Source: Trichopria drosophilae (lineage: Eukaryota > Arthropoda > Insecta > Hymenoptera > Diapriidae). From it: 64,000 nucleotides of DNA. The number at the start of each line of letters is the position of its first letter. Position 1 is the stretch's first letter. The notes under the pieces are model-generated. The model made no database searches and was not told the DNA's origin. It saw only the letters and a list, made by a program, of their open reading frames with translations. A program made the position numbers and the translations under genes. Shown here in pieces: positions 59,308-64,000 of the stretch. The DNA lies in contig CM059585.1 of assembly GCA_030407085.1 (NCBI GenBank), positions 96,504,501-96,568,500 on the forward strand. The letters are read 5' to 3'.

Positions 59308-59459
59308 TTGGGGAACATCAGAGGCAAACTGTAACGGAGCAACTTGTCAGGAAAGACCGTTTAGCAAAAGCGTTAGAAGATGAAAAGAATAAATTTGAAG
59401 CTATGAAAAAAGAAGTTGAAGCATTATCGAGGCCTCTTGATCCCAATTTTTCGCCACAG
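59308..59459 (+). CDS. Tab2: TAB2 homologue, exon 5 (coiled coil)
   Basis: Acceptor AAACTTGCAG, donor CCACAG|GTAAAT, 152 nt, entering in phase 1 and leaving in phase 0. It encodes VGEHQRQTVTEQLVRKDRLA and then a Lys/Glu/Leu-rich helix (KALEDEKNKFEAMKKEVEAL), as in the TAB2/3 coiled coil before the zinc finger. The last residues are SRPLDPNFSPQ. Confidence 0.88.
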
Positions 59460-59620
59460 GTAAATTTTGATTAAAAAAAGTATGTGCTTAAATATTAAAT
59501 AACTGAAAGATTGTAAATATTGTACTTCAAAGTATGCAATATCGGAAGGTTATCATTTGAAGACATATATGATTTAAACAATTATTTGAAACTTAATACT
59601 TGTTTTTCTAACAATTGTAG

Positions 59621-59714
59621 GAATTAAAGCAGCAATTGAAAAGTGAAATTTATCAGTTACAAGTCGAATGTGATAAATTAGCCGAAGAAGTAGATAGAAA
59701 ATCAGATACGCAAG
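59621..59714 (+). CDS. Tab2: TAB2 homologue, exon 6 (coiled coil, second part)
   Basis: Acceptor AACAATTGTAG, donor CGCAAG|GTAGAA, 94 nt, phase 0 to phase 1. It continues the coiled coil: ELKQQLKSEIYQLQVECDKL then AEEVDRKSDTQ, with heptad-like Leu/Ile/Val spacing. This corresponds to the coiled-coil segment just before the acidic region and NZF in vertebrate TAB2, which is important for TAK1 binding. Confidence 0.87.
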
Positions 59715-59783
59715 GTAGAATTTATACTTACCGTTGATAAATTTAAAACTTTTTACTACTTTAGATACAAAAATCTTTTATAG

Positions 59784-60029
59784 TTCCGCTTGGTGAAACA
59801 AACGCGGAGTTCTATCAGGGTATTTATACGGGACAGCAATACGTTCCGCAACAAAATAATGCTGTACCGCCTCCATTGCCTAATCACCCACCCGCTTGGG
59901 AAACTGACGAGGAGAATGACCAAGACGATCAAGATGGCCCTTCCTGGGTCTGTCGATCTTGTACTTTCAATAACCACCCCTTAATGAACAATTGCGAACA
60001 GTGCGATACTCCAAGACTCGATACAACAG
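59784..60029 (+). CDS. Tab2: TAB2 homologue, exon 7 (NZF zinc finger)
   Basis: The acceptor is CTTTTATAG at 59783. An earlier AG at 59764 would bring a stop within 11 codons, so the later one must be used for full-length protein. The exon enters in phase 1 and leaves in phase 1 at ACAACAG|GTATGC. It encodes a Pro/Gln/Asn-rich, then acidic stretch (TDEENDQDDQDG) and the NZF finger at 59945-60016: W-x-C-x2-C-x10-C-x2-C with the ThrPhe pair after the second Cys that contacts ubiquitin. NZF domains of TAB2/3 bind K63-linked chains. If the donor is not used, translation stops at 60047-60049 (TGA) after GMPATS. Confidence 0.92.
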
Positions 60030-60696
60030 GTATGCCAGCCACCAGTTGAACAGTGAATTGCAGGGTTTTCTAAAAACTTTCAGTTCTCGAATACGAGAAG
60101 CTAGATGCGAAGTGGCATTTTATTTAACCGCATGTGTTGTGGGAGGATAACATTTGACATTTTGATAGCTTGCGCGAGTCAACAAATCTGTGATACTTGT
60201 GGCCCTCCTTTTAATATATACTTACGGAGTTGGACAAAGTTAATATATTCATAGCAATATTACAGATTAAAAAGTTTAATATTAAGATCTGTTTTACCAA
60301 AGAGTGTCTTACATTTGTAAATTAATCAGAGCAATAATATTTTATGACAATTCTATGGTATTTTAATGTGCAAAGAGAGTAATAATTAATATTATCTTGA
60401 ATGTTAAAATCAAATATATAACAAATATTTTAGTAATAAATTTATTGGATAGCATGCGATATAAACCTGTTACGATTGAACCGCATGGATTTAAATAAAA
60501 ATATTTTGCCATATAAAGTTGTACCAGCTACCTGCGGTGTGATTTTTTAACAGTTACAATAAATGAATTTACTTATAACGTGTATTGTATTGGAATTTGG
60601 TTAACAGCTGATCTATCGATTTGAGTGGTGAGTGTTAGTAACATCGAACGTAACATTCATGAAGAAACTTATAAATAGATTCCCTTTCTACTTCAG

Positions 60697-60753
60697 GTGA
60701 AACTCAGGATATTCACATACGAGTGACGCATCATCACAATTATGCTCCTCGAC
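60697..60753 (+). CDS. Tab2: TAB2 homologue, exon 8 (C-terminal tail)
   Basis: Acceptor TTTCTACTTCAG, donor CGAC|GTAAGT, 57 nt, phase 1 at both ends. Joined to exon 7 it gives GETQDIHIRVTHHHNYAPR, a tail that I recall from insect TAB2 proteins but not from vertebrates. If this donor is skipped, the frame runs only a few codons to TAA. Confidence 0.75.
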
Positions 60754-60814
60754 GTAAGTATTTTGGACATTAAGCGTACGCAAACTATGTTTCAGTACTA
60801 TGAATGTTTTCCAG

Positions 60815-60840
60815 GAACTGTACACAATTGGGTCGTATGA
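60815..60840 (+). CDS. Tab2: TAB2 homologue, last coding exon
   Basis: After a 61-bp intron with acceptor GTTTTCCAG, the frame adds RTVHNWVV and stops at TGA 60838-60840. The very short intron, matching phases and good splice sites support it. It is too short to be certain without transcript data. Confidence 0.7.
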
Positions 60841-61095
60841 CGCTAGTAAACTATAAACTGTAAATAGAATTAATTTCAACTTACATAAAAAAAAAAGATG
60901 TTATAACGAAACGAGAACGACTGACTGCTGGATATTTGTGAATAATGTAATTACTTAATTTTATATTTACAATTAGAATGCATTATTTTTAGCGGATTTG
61001 ATGGATTTATCGTAAAGAAATTTCAGTTTAAGGAAGCAGTGTGCCAATTCGTCATTTTATAAAAGCTGCCGTGAAGATTTTGTATTACAACACGT

Positions 61096-61101
61096 AATAA
61101 A
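61096..61101 (+). terminator. Polyadenylation signal, TAB2
   Basis: AATAAA about 255 bp after the long-form TAB2 stop, and the first canonical hexamer downstream of it. An earlier AATAAA-like site near 60434 could serve a transcript that stops at 60049. Confidence 0.5.
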
Positions 61102-61162
61102 ATACGACCGTGTGGTCAATAGATAAATAGAAGAACTAATTTCACTACATATAATATGTATA

Positions 61163-61168
61163 TTTATT
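61163..61168 (-). terminator. Polyadenylation signal, SYF2
   Basis: TTTATT on the + strand is AATAAA on the minus strand, about 80 bp after the SYF2 stop. Signals for the two convergent genes are 61 bp apart. Confidence 0.55.
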
Positions 61169-61246
61169 ATTGTAAAATCATAAGTAATAGAGAATACAAC
61201 AAATATTGCATTTTGTTTTTTCACCTCAACTTTAAAAAGACGCGAC

Positions 61247-61412
61247 TTATATCGCAGTACCACGTTCCAGATTAAGCTTGGTTTCTCGGGTGTGTTCTCC
61301 GTAAAATCTTTCAAGTTTCTGGTTGAACCTGGCATTTCTTTCATTGATGTAGTCGATGTCGGCATCGTCGTTGTGCATTCTTCGTCTGCTGTATTTTTCA
61401 CGTTTGCTGATC
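61247..61412 (-). CDS. Syf2: SYF2 splicing factor, exon 4 (C-terminus)
   Basis: The final exon enters with one base (phase 2 junction) and ends in TAA at 61249-61247. It encodes [20 protein letters not shown], then [20 protein letters not shown] and a NLERGTAI tail. This is the best conserved part of SYF2 and ends almost as in human (ERGTAV). The preceding intron is only 57 nt and has no in-frame stop. Confidence 0.95.
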
Positions 61413-61469
61413 CTAAACAAATAATTCGAGTGTAACAAACGCATGTGAACATATATTTGCGTTACGTAC

Positions 61470-61762
61470 TGTTTTTCCAAATCTTCAACCATTTTGTCAA
61501 TGGCTTCTTTTTTATCTACATGTAAACCATGTAGTATCGTATTTTTATCTCCGTAGAAGGCAGGACCAAGTTTTTGTTTTGCTTCTTCGTAAGCTTCCAT
61601 GTTTGGTTTTATGCCTTTTACAAGTCGATTGTATTGGCGTGCCGTGGCTGCTTCGAAATCAGAAAATCCATCGTTTGGATCTTTCCTGTGACGCTTCCTC
61701 GCCAATCGTTCTGCTTCCAAGGCACTCATGTTTAAGAGTTTTGTTCGATCGTAATCCAACCC
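61470..61762 (-). CDS. Syf2: SYF2 splicing factor, exon 3
   Basis: Acceptor ATTTTTAG|GGG, donor AAACA|GTACGT, 293 nt. It encodes [20 protein letters not shown], the [20 protein letters not shown] block and a long helical part up to MVEDLEKQ. These are the family-typical SYF2 segments (KNPDxGFSDY in vertebrates). No disabling change is seen. Confidence 0.95.
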
Positions 61763-61844
61763 CTAAAAATTGTATTTAAACCCGTAATAAGTATTTTGAA
61801 TACTAATTACCTCAGTAAATGATTAGAAACCCGATAAGGCTCAC

Positions 61845-61985
61845 TTTTGCTTCAGCCTCTTTACGCGCTTCTTCGTCATTCATGATCCATTCAGCCTGAC
61901 GTTTACGTGCTTCCCAGTTAGATGGAAGTTTGTTACGTTTATCTTCTTCGACAACTGCTTGATGATTTTGTTGACGAGCTTCATT
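61845..61985 (-). CDS. Syf2: SYF2 splicing factor, exon 2
   Basis: Acceptor ATACCCGTAG, donor GCAAAA|GTGAGC, 141 nt, phase 0 at both ends. It encodes [20 protein letters not shown] then [13 protein letters not shown], matching the SYF2 NEAR...NHQEVVEEDKR...NWEA core. It is highly charged and helical. Confidence 0.95.
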
Positions 61986-62059
61986 CTACGGGTATTGATT
62001 AAAATCAATTTCCATATTTATTTTTAAGTTCATTGTGGATGGTAGGTTGACAAACTTAC

Positions 62060-62149
62060 ACGTAGAGTATGAAGATTTCGTAACTTTTTCAGGCGTTCAG
62101 CATGTTTCTCTGCAAATGTTTTTTCGGTAGAAGTTGATCCTTCACTCAT
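62060..62149 (-). CDS. Syf2: SYF2 splicing factor, exon 1 (start)
   Basis: SYF2 is a nuclear subunit of the spliceosome (NineTeen-complex/Prp19-associated, with Cwc15/SYF1/ISY1-type partners), joining during activation. This exon begins at ATG (62149-62147, minus strand; A at -3) and encodes MSEGSTSTEKTFAEKHAERL then KKLRNLHTLR before donor GTAAGT. The four exons give 229 residues, slightly shorter than the 243 of human because of a shorter N-terminus. It is the only gene here on the minus strand and runs tail to tail with TAB2. The upstream 570-bp element at 62323-62892 lies within its likely promoter region. Confidence 0.93.
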
Positions 62150-62322
62150 TTTGCTAACTTCTAAGTAGATATTTTATTCACAGGGAACAAGAAATACAAA
62201 AATGACAGCTGATTTAATGACAGCCAGGTAAAGAAGTTAGAGGTTACGTATGCGTTTCAATAATTCACATACAGAGAGCGCTCGAGTAGAGTGAAACAAA
62301 CACCGCGTCGTTTAAAATTTAG

Positions 62323-62892
62323 CAGTCCGACCTCCATAATTGATAACCTCCGTAACTGATCAAAACGAAAAAACCTCCATATATGTTAACGTCAAAAACT
62401 CCGTAATTGCAACTCTGGGCCCCCCCCCCACCTGACCGTCTAACCTTTTCAGGGAAGAAAAACCTTATTGGCTGATGGCGTAGATTGGTTCACCCACACA
62501 TGTATACATAATGTGTACATAACCTACATTATTTGATATGTTCGTTTTATTAGTAGAAAAGAAGAAATTTTTAGATGTAATAATATTGAACGATTCTTTT
62601 TACATACTATCTCCTATTACTTTTTACAGACTATATACGTATCAAATTGCGACAACTTTTCGACATAAAATATCAGATATTTACGTACATACTTATTTTA
62701 AATCATCACCATGTACATAAAATCATACGGCGCGCGGGGAAGCACCGGCTGTATATCTTGCGCGCGCATCCCCTCCATCGCATAAAGTGAGGGGAAGTGC
62801 ATTGAATATGGAGACAGGTGGGAAGTTATCAATTATGGAGTTTCAACTTCTCCTCCGGTTCCAGCATGTTATCAATTAGGGAGGTCGGACTG
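62323..62892. mobile_element. 570-bp element with CAGTCCGACCTCC ends
   Basis: CAGTCCGACCTCCATAATTG at the left and CAATTAGGGAGGTCGGACTG at the right are inverted ends; an ATCAATTATGGAG word also repeats internally. TA follows the right end but not exactly the left, so the target duplication is unclear. Non-coding; it begins 174 bp upstream of the SYF2 start codon. Confidence 0.75.
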
Positions 62893-63760
62893 TATGTATA
62901 AAAATTGTATATATGGGTGATTCTCCTGAAAAGTACACGTTTTTGCAATTTTTTAACGAACAAATTTTTTATGGAAATAATTTTTTTTTTTTATGAAATA
63001 TGTTGTTGGTACGTTCTGAAGTGAGAATCGAATGTTACGCAAAATTCATGATTGTTATTATCAATGCTATAGCCATTCTTAAATCTTAATTATTTATTAT
63101 GCATTAAATGAAAAATATTATATTGCGCGCTAAATATTAATCAATATACATATAAAAATCACAAATTATGTTAGTCGACGATTATAAATTGATAAATATG
63201 TTAAATTAAAGACGGCGCGGCGGTCCATTATGATGGACCGAATTCTAAAATTAAAGTGTTTAAAATTTATAATTAATAATTATTTATTTAGAACAGTACA
63301 AAAAAACAATATATACAAAAACTACTTAATAACATCCTTACAATACAATATTATTATTTTCTGTTTTTCCTTTTCGGTTGTTTCCTAAAAGTTTGCGAGT
63401 TTTTCTGACCTGACGAAAGTTTTCTATTGCAATTGTTCGCGTGAAATTTGGCATTACTAACTGCCAATCGCGCAAAGAAAACAATTATTTTTTGTATTAC
63501 TGCGCGTAAAATTTGCGTTTCATTCCTGCTTTTGGATGCATATTTTGGATGCATAAAATACGAATTTATAACCCTAAATGAGTAAAATATTCGACAATTG
63601 TCGTACGAATTATATATACAGCGTTTCTGTTACATAACCCATTACGTCAACACATTAAACTTACTGTTGAATTCATATTGCGACTATTTGTAACTAAAAA
63701 AATACATGAAATAAAGATTAACTTTAAAAAAGGCGATAAACATTTAAATAGAAGTATTTC
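62893..63760. other. AT-rich noncoding stretch
   Basis: No gene seen. A GGCGGTCCATTATGATGGACC palindrome-like motif occurs near 63218 and may be a repeat end. Confidence 0.35.
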
Positions 63761-63779
63761 TTGATATACGTATAAACAC

Positions 63780-63885
63780 TGTTTTTAGTTTGCGAAGTAC
63801 GCTGCTTTACAGTGCGTGAATGCAGTACTTTGCGCACGGAAAACAGTGCGCTAAGTGAGCACAAAGCGCACGGTGTTAAAAATAT
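63780..63885. repeat. Palindromic GCGCA repeat
   Basis: TGCGAAGTACGCTGC and GCAGTACTTTGCGCA-type inverted words, and repeated AGTGCG. Same style as the GCGCAAAATA family. Confidence 0.45.
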
Positions 63886-63929
63886 GTATATTATGAGGTC
63901 AATGTTAGGTTTACAATTATTTTATTTGT

Positions 63930-64000
63930 TTTTAGAATTTTTGGTCGCCATATTGGATCTGCCATTTTGAAATCTAAAAATCTGACATCATATTTGGATT
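63930..64000 (-). repeat. ATGGCGG-family repeat, cut by window end
   Basis: GCCATATTGGATCTGCCATT followed by AATCTGACATCATATTTGGATT, an inverted module of the family seen at 12.9, 15.1, 53.7 and 57.4 kb. Confidence 0.6.

Noticed and set aside
59765..59783. Alternative acceptor at 59764 for TAB2 exon 7
   Set aside because: Using it introduces a stop (TGA) after 11 codons and loses the zinc finger; at most a rare nonproductive isoform.
59756..59977. Minus-strand frame over TAB2 exon 7
   Set aside because: Antisense shadow of the NZF-encoding exon.
1..64000. CRISPR array, operon or prophage-like system
   Set aside because: The window has spliced eukaryotic genes throughout. The regular repeats found are tandem or inverted without unique equal-length spacers.

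Overview
This is eukaryotic, AT-rich, intron-rich DNA, almost certainly from an insect. No bacterial-style gene order, long uninterrupted gene or CRISPR array is present. Three conserved nuclear genes can be rebuilt exon by exon. They are the 3' two thirds of a chloride intracellular channel (Clic) gene on the + strand, a complete TAB2/TAB3-type TAK1-binding protein gene on the + strand, and a complete SYF2 splicing-factor gene on the - strand. The protein sequences read as insect orthologues. The short GGTTAGG run and the style of the repeats would fit Hymenoptera, but that placement is inference.

Layout: 1-3627 is upstream or intronic DNA of Clic, with a CpG-rich block at about 620-1120 and tRNA-like relics. 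Clic exons lie at 3628-3933, 4285-4611 and, after a 12.1 kb repeat-filled intron, 16711-16791. A CpG-rich probable 3' UTR follows to about 17990. From 18 to 28.6 kb the DNA is intergenic and full of inverted and direct repeats, including a 2.8 kb terminal-inverted-repeat element with a transposase-like fragment. A CpG-rich, promoter-like block ending in a splice donor (about 28880-29320) is the best candidate for the TAB2 promoter and noncoding first exon. The TAB2 coding exons run from 44463 to 60840 in nine pieces: CUE domain, Pro/Ser/Thr-rich linker, coiled coil, NZF zinc finger and a short insect-type tail. SYF2 lies tail to tail with TAB2 (stop at 61247, start at 62149), and the two polyadenylation signals are under 70 bases apart.

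Roughly nine tenths of the window is noncoding, and much of that is small non-autonomous DNA elements. Several have readable termini and target-site duplications: a hAT-like element nested in another repeat, a Merlin- or hAT-like element, TTAA-flanked piggyBac-like families, TA-flanked mariner-like elements, and a three-copy family of about 263 bp. There are also large foldback structures, one built of 80-bp units around a GGTCAAA minisatellite, and several tRNA-derived fragments, one of them held inside a nearly perfect hairpin.

The three genes are not an operon and have unrelated jobs: a redox-type glutathione-transferase-fold protein, an innate-immune and stress signalling adaptor, and a spliceosome component. 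I found no dedicated undescribed multi-gene system. The most unusual material is the repeat architecture and a few splice-level features: an in-frame 57-nt intron in SYF2, two possible C-termini of TAB2, and a possible alternative Clic first exon.
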